The position numbers and the translations under genes are program-made. This document shows, one piece after another, positions 8,154 through 16,356 of a stretch of 64,000 nt of DNA (its first letter is position 1; each line of letters starts with the position of its first letter). The notes beneath the pieces are model-generated. The model made no database searches. It had not been told where the DNA came from and saw only the letters and a list, made by a program, of their open reading frames with translations. Source of the stretch: Herpetosiphon aurantiacus DSM 785. Lineage in GTDB: Bacteria > Chloroflexota > Chloroflexia > Chloroflexales > Herpetosiphonaceae. The stretch covers positions 4,107,199-4,171,198 of the forward strand of contig CP000875.1 of the NCBI GenBank assembly GCA_000018565.1, read 5' to 3'.

Positions 8154-9413
8154 CTAGAATAGAAAAGAAAATATATCTTTCGCTGATTTTGAAGCAGCAT
8201 TCCATCGATCACTTGCCGCATCTTTGGTTGCATGCCAACCATCGTTCGCCGCATCTTTGGCGGCATTCCAGCCATCGTTCGCCGCATTTTTAACGGTTTT
8301 AAGCCCTTCATGAACATCCACAATTTGACCCAATCTATGATCTACAGCATCAATAACCGCGTATTCAGCCAATTTTTGGACGGGGTTATTAAGATTAATA
8401 CCATCGCCATCAATAAATCCATAGGCTAATTTCTGATTCCAATAACGAATGCCTGACTCTTGACCAGTCAATGGGTGAGTGGGATTACGGCCTTCCAAGC
8501 CAAGGTAATCATAGCCTGGTCCCATCTCATGATGTTTGAGCAGATACCCACCTGCGTCGTGCATGATGCCGTGATAGCCAACTGGACGTTCCTTAGCATC
8601 AATCGCAATATTACCGTAACCCACTAAGCCGCCTGTAGGACTGAGCAATGAACCAAAAACTGGATCGATACCAAAGACATCGCCAAGAACTTTGCCAAAC
8701 CGTAAACTTGTGGTACTGCCTAAAAAGTCAGGATGTCGATCTTGATCAAGTTGATCAACGTCACCTTTTTCGGTGGCTCGCTTCCGTAATTCGACAAACC
8801 TCTTGTGGTCGGCCTGAATTTTCTCCAGTGGCACATCGCGCAATTTAGCAATTTTGACCAAAGCCGCTTGAACATCGGCTTCTGAAGCTTTGTCATTAAT
8901 AATGGTTTCCATAGCTTTATTCAGTTCAGGTACATCCATACCTTGCATTTTTAAGCCAACCAAACGATTCATGTAATCGTCGTTGAAGATTGTTTTGCGT
9001 AAATCCGGCTTTGACGTATCATCGAATAGCGCAGCACCAATGCTCACACCCGCCAACCCATGACCAGCAGCAAGACCAGCATCCGCCAGCATGCCACCAA
9101 TTGAACCACTATCAAACGTAATACATTTTGCAGCCGCTTCTTCAGCTTGACGGAAGATCTGATTGATTTGTTTGGTCAACTCACTGCTCACAAGCAAGGT
9201 ATTTTGCAACCGTTGCAAGGTAGGAAACACAACATCGGTCATTTCAACAAAGAATGCTTGGGCAGCCGTACCTTGCCATCCATCGTTGCGAAGTTGCTCG
9301 TACATCTGGCGAATCATTGTTTCCATCTGCACTTGGTAATCATACAATTTTTTGAAGCGTACTCCGGCTTGTTCTACAGCCTCGTAGTGATTGGCAATAA
9401 TGTCTGCGGACAT
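8154..9413 (-). CDS. WXG100-headed secreted protein with PLA2-like domain (copy 2)
   Basis: A 419-residue paralogue of the 5586-6956 product without the Gly/Ser linker. The WXG100 domain spans residues 1-95 with W46-x-G48. The shared C-terminal domain has GGLVGYGN (261-268) and YHGIMHDAGGYL with H285-D286, followed by EMGPGYDYLGLEGR and PLTGQESGIRYWN, conserved in both copies. The last 60 residues contain an imperfect repeat rich in AANDGWNAAKD. Predicted as a type VII-like effector. The conserved His-Asp pair in both paralogues suggests a catalytic domain. Confidence 0.8.
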   Translation of the reverse strand: MSADIIANHYEAVEQAGVRFKKLYDYQVQMETMIRQMYEQLRNDGWQGTAAQAFFVEMTDVVFPTLQRLQNTLLVSSELTKQINQIFRQAEEAAAKCITFDSGSIGGMLADAGLAAGHGLAGVSIGAALFDDTSKPDLRKTIFNDDYMNRLVGLKMQGMDVPELNKAMETIINDKASEADVQAALVKIAKLRDVPLEKIQADHKRFVELRKRATEKGDVDQLDQDRHPDFLGSTTSLRFGKVLGDVFGIDPVFGSLLSPTGGLVGYGNIAIDAKERPVGYHGIMHDAGGYLLKHHEMGPGYDYLGLEGRNPTHPLTGQESGIRYWNQKLAYGFIDGDGINLNNPVQKLAEYAVIDAVDHRLGQIVDVHEGLKTVKNAANDGWNAAKDAANDGWHATKDAASDRWNAASKSAKDIFSFLF

Positions 9414-9521
9414 ATAGCCTCCCTAGGGATTATGGGCACAAATGTGCCGATAAAATACCAAAAAACCTACCACGATCAAGCGCATGTGCTAATCATGTTT
9501 GACTACAAAACGACATTAGAG

Positions 9522-9581
9522 ATTAATTCACAGCGACGAATTAATGCCTATCATCATAATAAATCCAAACATACTTGTCAA
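9522..9581 (-). promoter_or_regulatory. promoter and 5'-end hairpin of WXG100 copy 2
   Basis: On the minus strand, TTGACA (9576-9581), a 17-bp spacer and TATGAT (9553-9558). The transcript would start near 9546, right at a hairpin with 8-bp arms (ATTAATTC 9522-9529 with 9538-9545). This leaves a leader of about 130 bases before the start codon. Confidence 0.7.
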
Positions 9582-9628
9582 CATGCTATTAGCTAGTTCA
9601 TTCAACTTATTTTGGTATATTTATGCAG

Positions 9629-9949
9629 TTAACCCAAGGCTGCGGGGAAAGGGTAGCTATGACTATTTAACGTAAACCAGTGCCAACTCAGCAAGGCCAA
9701 CGCAACCAGCAACAAACCATACTTAACCCAACGAAAACGCTGATTGCGCCGACGAATTGCCCGAACCAACAAGAAGCTAACAGGCACAATCAAGCCTGCC
9801 ACAAACCACTGGATCACCAAAACCGTATCAGGATCATAGACCGGAATACTTTGGGCTGAACGATATTCGCTGCTGGGAAAAAGGTAGCAAAACTCAATTA
9901 GTAAGCCAATCAGGCCATAGCCAAGTATTGTTAGTCGTTGTTTGATCAT
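9629..9949 (-). CDS. small three-TM membrane protein
   Basis: A 106-residue protein with three hydrophobic segments (about residues 5-23, 42-62 and 77-93) separated by a basic loop (RAIRRRNQRFRW). The start at 9949 has GAGG upstream; an upstream in-frame TTG at 9979 would add ten basic residues. Its last 20 coding bases are duplicated at 7209-7228. Function unknown. Confidence 0.65.
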   Translation of the reverse strand: MIKQRLTILGYGLIGLLIEFCYLFPSSEYRSAQSIPVYDPDTVLVIQWFVAGLIVPVSFLLVRAIRRRNQRFRWVKYGLLLVALALLSWHWFTLNSHSYPFPAALG

Positions 9950-9978
9950 CTGCCTCGATCTGCTTTTCAAACGCACCA

Positions 9979-10012
9979 AAAACCCTTATCAACCTACATT
10001 GACAAGGGTTTT
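9979..10012 (-). terminator. terminator of the WD40 lipoprotein gene
   Basis: A 13-position stem with one mismatch (AAAACCCTTGTCA on the minus strand) followed by T5. Confidence 0.8.
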
Positions 10013-10034
10013 CAAACTAGAATCACTGAATCAA

Positions 10035-11135
10035 TTACTGTAATGGTGTAGCTGGCAAAACCAAACGTTGCTGCTCGGTCAGGCTTGTACTATCCCAAAT
10101 CAGGACAAATGGTTCTTTGCCGCCTGAGGCCAATTGGCTGCCATCAGCATTCCATGCCAAGGTTGTAACCCGCTCGGCATGGCCTTTGAGGCTGTTGCTG
10201 ACTTGTTTGCTGGTCAGATCGTACAACTCGATCAAGCCACTACTATTGCCAATCGCCAACGTTGGAGCGGTTGGATGAAAGGCCAAACCAGCAAATTGGT
10301 GCTCACTGCTGCGATGCGTGGCATAGATTGACCATGAACTGGTATCCCAAATCGCGACTCCGCCGCCGTTTTTATCGCCGCTACTGGCTGCCAGCCATTT
10401 GCCATCGTGGCTCCAAGCCAATTTGCCTGGTTGATAGTTGAGGCTGGCTTCTTTGAATGAATGTAATTGCTGACCACTCACTACATCCCAAATCTGCACT
10501 ACGCCACTAAAATCGTTGCTGGCCAGTAATTGACCATCAGGGCTGAGCGCAATTTCAACAATTGAGCCAGTTTTGGCCGGAGCACCAAAGGTCGTTGTTG
10601 CCGCACCAGTCGCCACGTTCCAAGCTTGGAGCATGCTACCTTTGTTGTAGGCTGCAATAATTTGCTGCTGATCAGGTGTGATTGCGAGGGCACTGACTTC
10701 AAAGGCAGTGGTTTGGCTAGGCAGTTGCAATGGTTTGGCATTCCACGCCAGAATTTTTTGGCCATCAGTGCTATTCCAAGTCGTCAGCGTTTTACGATCA
10801 GTGCTTACAACCAATGGCCCTGAAGCTGTAAAGGCCAAGTAAATTTGTTTGGCGGCAAGGGTTTGTTCAATTGTGCTCGTAGCAAGCTTCCAACGATAAA
10901 CCCCATCGTAGCCAACCCCCACCAAAAGCTGTTGGTTGGGCAGAAACTGGAGCGCCACAATATCGCCGCGAAAGTTAACCCCTGGCCCGACATCAATGCC
11001 AATTGTAGGCAACGGATTAGAACTTGAAGTGCTACAGGCAGTTAATGTTCCCAACATTACGCCCACCAAGAGCACAATTGATAATTGATTGCAGACAACG
11101 TTTGAAATCGTTGGCGAGGGGTTAACGTAACGCAT
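10035..11135 (-). CDS. WD40-repeat lipoprotein
   Basis: The 366 residues begin with a signal peptide ending in the lipobox LTAC, so the protein is likely anchored outside the cytoplasm. At least six WD40-like blades follow, with clear units such as ALSPDGQLLASNDFSGVVQIWD and LAWNADGSQLASGGKEPFVLIWD. WD40 propellers are protein-binding scaffolds. It starts 4 bases after the stop of the 170-residue gene, so the two are probably translated from one message with the WXG100-zincin gene upstream. A role in that system is inferred from position only. Confidence 0.85.
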   Translation of the reverse strand: MRYVNPSPTISNVVCNQLSIVLLVGVMLGTLTACSTSSSNPLPTIGIDVGPGVNFRGDIVALQFLPNQQLLVGVGYDGVYRWKLATSTIEQTLAAKQIYLAFTASGPLVVSTDRKTLTTWNSTDGQKILAWNAKPLQLPSQTTAFEVSALAITPDQQQIIAAYNKGSMLQAWNVATGAATTTFGAPAKTGSIVEIALSPDGQLLASNDFSGVVQIWDVVSGQQLHSFKEASLNYQPGKLAWSHDGKWLAASSGDKNGGGVAIWDTSSWSIYATHRSSEHQFAGLAFHPTAPTLAIGNSSGLIELYDLTSKQVSNSLKGHAERVTTLAWNADGSQLASGGKEPFVLIWDSTSLTEQQRLVLPATPLQ

Positions 11136-11139
11136 GAAC

Positions 11140-11652
11140 CTATTTTCCTTCTAAAACAATTAGCGAACTGACTTCAAACCAAACCCAACTTTGATCTTCG
11201 CAGATATGTAAATCGAGGTTTTGGTCTTGATCGTGGACGAGGGTTTGGCGTTGGCTTTGTTTGCCCAAAAAGCCCAAAACATCGTACTCATCTTGGATTG
11301 AGAGCACATAGTAGGGCTGTTCACGGCTACCATCGCCAGTCAGCAGAATTCCATCCATAACGGTTTTGGCCATGGTTGCTTCGCGCAAGGTGTTTTCCTT
11401 GTCACCAAGCTCATTGTAGGCGGTCGCTAACAAATTATGCAGTCCAGGGCTAAGTAACGCGCCGGGCAACAAACTGCGCAATTGGCGAATGACCGTTGGG
11501 TAATCGCCCTCGGTAAAAGCCGCACTAGCGACCTCGTTGGGCGAGATATTTGGCGAATAATTGGCACTCGCCATCACCGCCTCGCGCAACGCCATAAAAT
11601 GCTCGCGCGATGGTTGTGACCAGTATTGATACGCTACATCATTTAATCTCAT
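11140..11652 (-). CDS. TPR-like protein downstream of WXG100-zincin
   Basis: The 170-residue cytoplasmic-looking protein has an N-terminal helical part with a TPR-like pair (FTEGDYPTVIRQLRSLL and LHNLLATAYNELGDKENTLREA). A C-terminal beta-rich half follows, with YYVLSIQDEYDVLGFLG and LHICEDQSWVWFEVS. It lies 27 bases downstream of the WXG100-zincin gene and is very likely in its operon. Small soluble proteins after polymorphic toxins are often immunity proteins or chaperones; here that is only a positional guess. Confidence 0.65.
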   Translation of the reverse strand: MRLNDVAYQYWSQPSREHFMALREAVMASANYSPNISPNEVASAAFTEGDYPTVIRQLRSLLPGALLSPGLHNLLATAYNELGDKENTLREATMAKTVMDGILLTGDGSREQPYYVLSIQDEYDVLGFLGKQSQRQTLVHDQDQNLDLHICEDQSWVWFEVSSLIVLEGK

Positions 11653-11679
11653 AACATCAGCATCCTTGTGAGTAAATCG

Positions 11680-12687
11680 CTAATTTGTTGTGCGTGGGGT
11701 TGGCGTTGTAGCTGGTGGCGTTGGGCTTGGGCCTGGTATCGGCACTGGCAATGGCTCAGGCTTTGGCGTTGGAATATGGCGTTCGAAATCAGTCAAGGTC
11801 AAATTATCGCGATAGGTTTCGCCATAATTACGGGCATCAGTTTCCAATGGTTGGCTTTCATAGCCCGCAAAATCGCTTTCTGGGGTGATGTAGTTATTGA
11901 AGTTTTCGTGCCATTCGTTGGCCATCGCCTCAGTGACATCGTTCATCGGCCATGTGGGTTCAGCTTGGATGCCAATTGAGCGCAAGAACTTATCGAAGTT
12001 GCTGGGGTTGGCTAAATTAGCCATTTGGCGTTGAACCTCATGGCGAACTTCATGCGCCACAGTATTCAAAACGCGATCAGGATCACCCATGTTATCAAGG
12101 TCGATAAACACCCCTTGATCATTGCGATAGCCGAACAAATCTAGGCCTGGTGGGTCGGCCAGATCGGAAACCGTGACTGGCACATGCTCAATGCCATATT
12201 TATCGCAGATTTCGTTGGAGATGCTTTGGAGCACCGCCGCTTGTTCTGCTGGGGTAAGGGTTGCCCAACGCGCACTAATCGCTGGATCAAGCCCAGCGCC
12301 ACCACCGCCACCAGCATCAAATGACCCACCTTCAGCAGAAAAACTAGCGCCAGCGCCAGCCCCGCCACCAGCCGCCACTCCACCGCCATCAAACTGAATG
12401 CCCTTAGCAGCTTCTTCTTCAGCTTGGCGAAATATTTGTGAGATTTGGGTGGTCAGGGCGCTAGCAGAGGTCAGCGTGGTTTGTAAACGTTTGAGAGCGG
12501 GGAAAATGCTGTCATCCATTTCGCCAAAAAAGGCCACAGCGGCATCGCCCTTCCAATCGGTGCGCAATTGCTGATAGGTTTGGCGCAACATGGCTTCCAT
12601 CTGAGTTTGTTGATCGTGCAGCTTTTGAAAGCGCGTTGCCACTTGACCGAGCTGTTCGTAATCGCTTTGTACTACGTCTGCTGCCAT
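11680..12687 (-). CDS. WXG100-headed protein with zincin metallopeptidase-like domain
   Basis: The 335 residues carry a WXG100 domain (1-95, W45-x-G47), a Gly/Ala-rich linker (100-133), and a domain with AHEVRHEVQ (His212, Glu213, His216), an HExxH zinc site. Downstream, YESQPLETDARNYGE offers Glu282 as a third ligand, as in gluzincin-like toxin peptidases. A Pro/Thr-rich tail follows (residues 308-335). The start at 12687 has AAGGAG upstream; an in-frame Met 11 codons earlier lacks one. The N-terminal domain is clearly homologous to the two copies above, so all three probably use one secretion route. Peptidase activity is inferred from the motif. Confidence 0.8.
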   Translation of the reverse strand: MAADVVQSDYEQLGQVATRFQKLHDQQTQMEAMLRQTYQQLRTDWKGDAAVAFFGEMDDSIFPALKRLQTTLTSASALTTQISQIFRQAEEEAAKGIQFDGGGVAAGGGAGAGASFSAEGGSFDAGGGGGAGLDPAISARWATLTPAEQAAVLQSISNEICDKYGIEHVPVTVSDLADPPGLDLFGYRNDQGVFIDLDNMGDPDRVLNTVAHEVRHEVQRQMANLANPSNFDKFLRSIGIQAEPTWPMNDVTEAMANEWHENFNNYITPESDFAGYESQPLETDARNYGETYRDNLTLTDFERHIPTPKPEPLPVPIPGPSPTPPATTPTPRTTN

Positions 12688-13137
12688 CTTGGCTCCTTGT
12701 GATCGCCATGGAAAACCCATGACGCTAAAATAGCGGGTTTGCTGTGCAAACCAAAAAAAGGGGAATGTAGCATCCTCCTAAACAGCTCGTCGTCCTAGAA
12801 TCAATAAAACGGATAATGTAGCAGCAGCCTGGGGTGAGAGATTGCCTGCTGCCCAATAATAGAGGCACTAACAGAGTGTTTAGGCGCGATGTTGTATTCA
12901 GCATAGCCAACTATTCGCTGGTTTGTCAAGAGGGTTTAGCCTAGAATTTTGAGGGATTTTTAATTTCTTGTTTAGGCAAGACTTGGCACTTGTGATCAAT
13001 GCTTCAAACTTGGTCAATCCAAACCTGACCTAAATCTATCGTCCTGTAGCCAACCGAATAATTCTTGGTTATCCATGCCCTCTATAAAGACACATGTGCT
13101 AAAATAGGGGTACTACATTGGTTACAAGGAGTCAAGT
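12688..13137. promoter_or_regulatory. divergent intergenic region with WXG100-zincin promoter
   Basis: On the minus strand, TTGACA (12924-12929), an 18-bp spacer and TATGCT (12900-12905) would start a message with a leader of about 200 bases. On the plus strand, an extended -10 (TGC-TAAAAT, 13097-13105) may drive the small gene at 13138. A 61-codon minus-strand frame at 12725-12910 lies inside the leader and has no good ribosome site. Confidence 0.55.
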
Positions 13138-13350
13138 ATGAGCGATACCGATCAAGAATGGGTTGAACGTTTAGAGGCAATCCAAGCGCAATTGGGCGAT
13201 TTATATACCAATATTGAGGAATTACGCGGGATTGTACGCGAGGCTGGGCGCAAAACCGATGCCCAAGCTTTCAACGAGCCACTTGAGCGTTTAGCCCGTT
13301 ATGGTCGCTTATTTAGTGATATTCATAGCAGTTGGACAGCCGTCGAATAA
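13138..13350 (+). CDS. small coiled-coil protein
   Basis: A 70-residue, acidic, mostly helical protein (EWVERLEAIQAQLGDLYTNIEELRGIV) with no membrane segment. AAGGAG lies 6 bases upstream of the ATG and a strong terminator follows directly, so it is a real monocistronic gene. It is in the size range of single WXG100 proteins but lacks a W-x-G turn. Function unknown. Confidence 0.8.
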   Translation: MSDTDQEWVERLEAIQAQLGDLYTNIEELRGIVREAGRKTDAQAFNEPLERLARYGRLFSDIHSSWTAVE

Positions 13351-13357
13351 GCTAAAA

Positions 13358-13390
13358 TGCCCCGCCGTTGGCAATTCCAGCGGCGGGGCA
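13358..13390. terminator. bidirectional terminator
   Basis: A 14-position GC-rich stem (13358-13371 with 13377-13390) with a 5-base loop, between two convergent genes. Confidence 0.88.
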
Positions 13391-13401
13391 ACCGTTAAGC
13401 T

Positions 13402-14907
13402 TTAAGGCTGAATTTCAATTCGATAGTTGACAGCACTATCGCCATTGGTAATTTGAAGATAGTAATCGCCATCACCTTCGGGCGCGTTGAGGCTGGCGGG
13501 CGAACCAGCAATAATCGATTTGGCACTTTCGGCGTAATTACGCTCTTGATTATAGAGTTGCACATCGATCAAGCCATCACCAATCACTGTCACGCTAATT
13601 TTGCGTCCAAGGCTTGCTGGAATTCGCAGATAATCATCGCGATCGTCGTTGCCAATCCGGCCTTCGATTGGCGATGCAGCAACCACAACCGCCGCTGGAA
13701 TCTCATCGCCAGCATCTTTACTACTACCAGCATCATTTTGGGCAATGGTCACCAATTCAAGCTGATATTCGCCTTCACCCAAGACTTTGACAAACCAGCG
13801 CGGGCCACGTTCGCCAGGCAAGGTTCGACCAACCGCAACAGGCGCATCACTGGTAAAATCGGCTTGATCCACATAGTTTTGCGAGTTATCCAAGGTTTGG
13901 ATGGTCAGGCTGCCTTGTTTGGTGCTGGCAGTCAGGGTATAGGCAAAGCCTGTTTGTGGCACTTCAACGCTAAAAATATCGCCGCGATCATCGCCACCAA
14001 GCATGCCAGTAATTGTGCCGACCTCAACTTTCACTGCGCGATCGATCTCGTCGGGAGCATCGCCAGCGCTTGATCCATCAGTTTGCGCCGCAAAATCTAG
14101 GCTCAAATCGTAGCTGCCCGTGCCATCGACCCGCACAAACCAACGGCCACCTTGCTCGCTATTCAAAATTCGGTTTAAGCTAACCGGAGTGTTTGCTGAA
14201 ACGCTAGCATTATTCAAGTAGTTTTGGGTTTCATCGAACAACTGAAGCTGCACATCGCCATTAGTTTTGGCATCAATCGTCAATGTGCCGCCTTTTTCGG
14301 GCACGTCAAGGCTAAAATAATCGGTCATATCGGCATCGCCAAGGCTGCCAGCCAGCGTCCCAAGCTTGGCATTGACCGCTTGACCAAAATCGTCGCCAGC
14401 ATCGCCCTTGCTGCCCGCATCGGCTTGCTCGGCGGCAGAGCCAGTCAAACTAAATAAGGCATTGCCGCTGATTTCCCAGACTACTTGGCCACCATTGGGC
14501 AAGCCAAATTGATAGCCCAACATGCCTGTTTCGCCTGGCGCAAGATTGATCGATTTTAGGAAACTTTGGTTTTTATCATACAAAACCGCGCTGAGGCCTT
14601 GCGGCGATTGACCATCAACTTTGATCGTGCTGGTAACAACCCCACCAACTGGCACATCGAGTCGATAATAGAGATTTGATTGATTAACGCTGGCTTTAAT
14701 TTGACCATCGAGCGGGGCGGCGCTAGCAAAGCTTGTGTTGGCAGCACTAGCATCAACCGTGGCAACCGTGTTATCGGGGGTGTTGGTAGCGGCGGCAGTT
14801 GCCGCCGCTGAAGTTGGCTCGCTCGATTGGGCGGTTGGCTCGCTGGCTCCACCACCACAAGCAACGAGCAAACTTGCTAAAAGCATCATTATGCTCAACC
14901 GTCGCAT
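13402..14907 (-). CDS. lipoprotein with repeated PPC-type beta domains
   Basis: A 501-residue protein with a lipobox (LLVAC, Cys 17) and a Ser/Thr/Ala-rich linker. Four related beta-sandwich repeats follow, each of about 105 residues, with motifs such as DYFSLDVPEKGGTLTIDA, RWFVRVDGTGSYDLSLDF and RWFVKVLGEGEYQLELV. These resemble the bacterial pre-peptidase C-terminal (PPC) fold found in secreted proteins. No enzyme domain is present, so a surface binding or structural role is likely. It starts 40 bases after fabI on the same strand, with AAGGAG before the ATG. Confidence 0.8.
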   Translation of the reverse strand: MRRLSIMMLLASLLVACGGGASEPTAQSSEPTSAAATAAATNTPDNTVATVDASAANTSFASAAPLDGQIKASVNQSNLYYRLDVPVGGVVTSTIKVDGQSPQGLSAVLYDKNQSFLKSINLAPGETGMLGYQFGLPNGGQVVWEISGNALFSLTGSAAEQADAGSKGDAGDDFGQAVNAKLGTLAGSLGDADMTDYFSLDVPEKGGTLTIDAKTNGDVQLQLFDETQNYLNNASVSANTPVSLNRILNSEQGGRWFVRVDGTGSYDLSLDFAAQTDGSSAGDAPDEIDRAVKVEVGTITGMLGGDDRGDIFSVEVPQTGFAYTLTASTKQGSLTIQTLDNSQNYVDQADFTSDAPVAVGRTLPGERGPRWFVKVLGEGEYQLELVTIAQNDAGSSKDAGDEIPAAVVVAASPIEGRIGNDDRDDYLRIPASLGRKISVTVIGDGLIDVQLYNQERNYAESAKSIIAGSPASLNAPEGDGDYYLQITNGDSAVNYRIEIQP

Positions 14908-14947
14908 TGTTGTACTCCTTACAACAGCGATGGTTGGCGCATCACTG

Positions 14948-15736
14948 TTAGCTTGATTGTTCTTCTTCGCTCATGCCGAGCACGTTATAGCCACCATCGA
15001 CATAGACGACCTCGCCAGTTACGCCGCTGGCTAGCTCCGAGCACAGCCACAAAGCGCTATTGCCAACATCTTCAATCGTGATCGCACGACGCATGGGGTT
15101 GGCGTTGGTAAAGGCGCGGTGCAACCGCCGGAAGTTGCCAATGCCCGAAGCCGAAAGCGTGCGGATTGGCCCAGCACTAATCGCATTGACCCGCAACCCA
15201 TCGGGGCCAAGATCGGCGGCCAAATAGCGGACTGTGGCCTCAAGTGCGGCTTTGGCCACACCCATCACGTTATAGTTAGGAATAACCTTCTCTGCGCCGT
15301 AGTAGCTCAAGGTCAAAATACTGGCGTTAGGATTGAGCAATGGCATGGCGGCCTTGGTGAGCGCTACCAACGAAAAAGCACTGACATCCATCGCAATCCG
15401 CCAGCCATCGCGGCTACTATCGACAAAACGGCCCGAAAGATCTTCGCGTTTGGCGTAGGCCACGCTGTGCACCAAAATATCGAACGAGCCAAATTCAGCT
15501 CCCAGCCGCTCGAACAACGTGGCAATTTGGGCATCGTCGCTCACATCGCATTGCTGCACAAAACTCACACCAAGCTGTTCGGCCAATGGGCGCACGCGGC
15601 GTTCTAAGCTCTCGCCAGCATACGAAAAGGCCAATTCGGCTCCAGCCTGTTTCAAGGCTTGGGCAATTCCCCAAGCAATTGAATGATCATTGGCAATTCC
15701 AACGATTAAGGCTTTTTTCCCTTTGAGCAAATCCAT
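14948..15736 (-). CDS. fabI: enoyl-[acyl-carrier-protein] reductase (NADH)
   Basis: FabI carries out the last reduction of each fatty acid elongation cycle in the cytoplasm. The 262 residues include the NAD-binding GIANDHSIAWGIA (13-25), CDVSDD (63-68), HSVAYAKREDL and the catalytic Tyr155-x6-Lys162 in IPNYNVMGVAK. The C-terminal half has GPIRTLSASGIGNF, the substrate loop typical of FabI. The ATG at 15736 with AGGAGA upstream gives the usual family start; an upstream in-frame extension of 17 residues looks non-coding. Confidence 0.95.
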   Translation of the reverse strand: MDLLKGKKALIVGIANDHSIAWGIAQALKQAGAELAFSYAGESLERRVRPLAEQLGVSFVQQCDVSDDAQIATLFERLGAEFGSFDILVHSVAYAKREDLSGRFVDSSRDGWRIAMDVSAFSLVALTKAAMPLLNPNASILTLSYYGAEKVIPNYNVMGVAKAALEATVRYLAADLGPDGLRVNAISAGPIRTLSASGIGNFRRLHRAFTNANPMRRAITIEDVGNSALWLCSELASGVTGEVVYVDGGYNVLGMSEEEQSS

Positions 15737-15787
15737 TGTGTCTCCTGAACTAGCACATTGTTCAGTGGCACAGCACCACTGTAACAA

Positions 15788-16175
15788 ACCTCAACGGCAA
15801 ATATATGACAAAACTTGTCAATCTCCCCTGAATGACATGAGTCGCTGTAATTAAGACGATTGGCAATCAATTGATCCCTCACCCCCTAGCCCCCTCCTTA
15901 CAAGGGAAGGTTGTTAACAATCATGGGGTTGGATTCAGCGTCGATTGGCATGCCCTCACCCCCTAGCCCCCTCTCCCGCCCAGCAGGCGAGGGGGAACCA
16001 TCCTAATCATGACCATTGGTATGCCCCTCTCACCGCAGTGGGAGAGGGGTCGGGGGTGAGGGATTTAAAACCTACCCTTGTACACTAGCCCCCTCTCCCG
16101 ACCAGCAGGCTCACTCGGCAATGCTCCCCTCGCCCGCCGCCGTGGGAGAGAGGCTGGGGGTGAGGGATGTGTGCT
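15788..16175. repeat. cluster of REP-like GC-rich repeats
   Basis: At least four copies of the CCCTCACCCCCTAGCCCC / GCGAGGGGG / GGGGGTGAGGG family, in alternating orientation, fill 15871-16170. No gene is seen in this stretch. Confidence 0.8.
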
Positions 16176-16303
16176 GATCAGGTACATCGTCACATGGATC
16201 AGGGACATCATCGGCGATGCAGTTATCGGTGTTTAATCAAGGCTAGAACACCCGACTGACCATACCGACGATGTGGATGGATTCACCGACGATGTACCTG
16301 ATC
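16176..16303. repeat. long inverted repeat of ACCGACGATGT-type units
   Basis: A perfect 16-bp inverted repeat (GATCAGGTACATCGTC, 16176-16191, with 16288-16303) encloses further related units in the same inverted order (around 16198-16220 and 16262-16280). The whole can form a long imperfect hairpin of about 128 bases. It lies 53 bases downstream of the esterase stop codon. Confidence 0.75.
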
Positions 16304-16356
16304 CGTACAGGATGGTTAGAACCACTTGCTAATGCTATGAATCATTACAAGTAGAT

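Noticed and set aside
12725-12910. 61-codon minus-strand frame upstream of the WXG100-zincin gene
   Set aside because: It lies in the predicted leader of that gene, overlaps the promoter, and has no Shine-Dalgarno or recognisable motif.
15871-16170. Possible CRISPR array
   Set aside because: Units are of uneven length, alternate in orientation and have no regular spacers; no cas genes are near.
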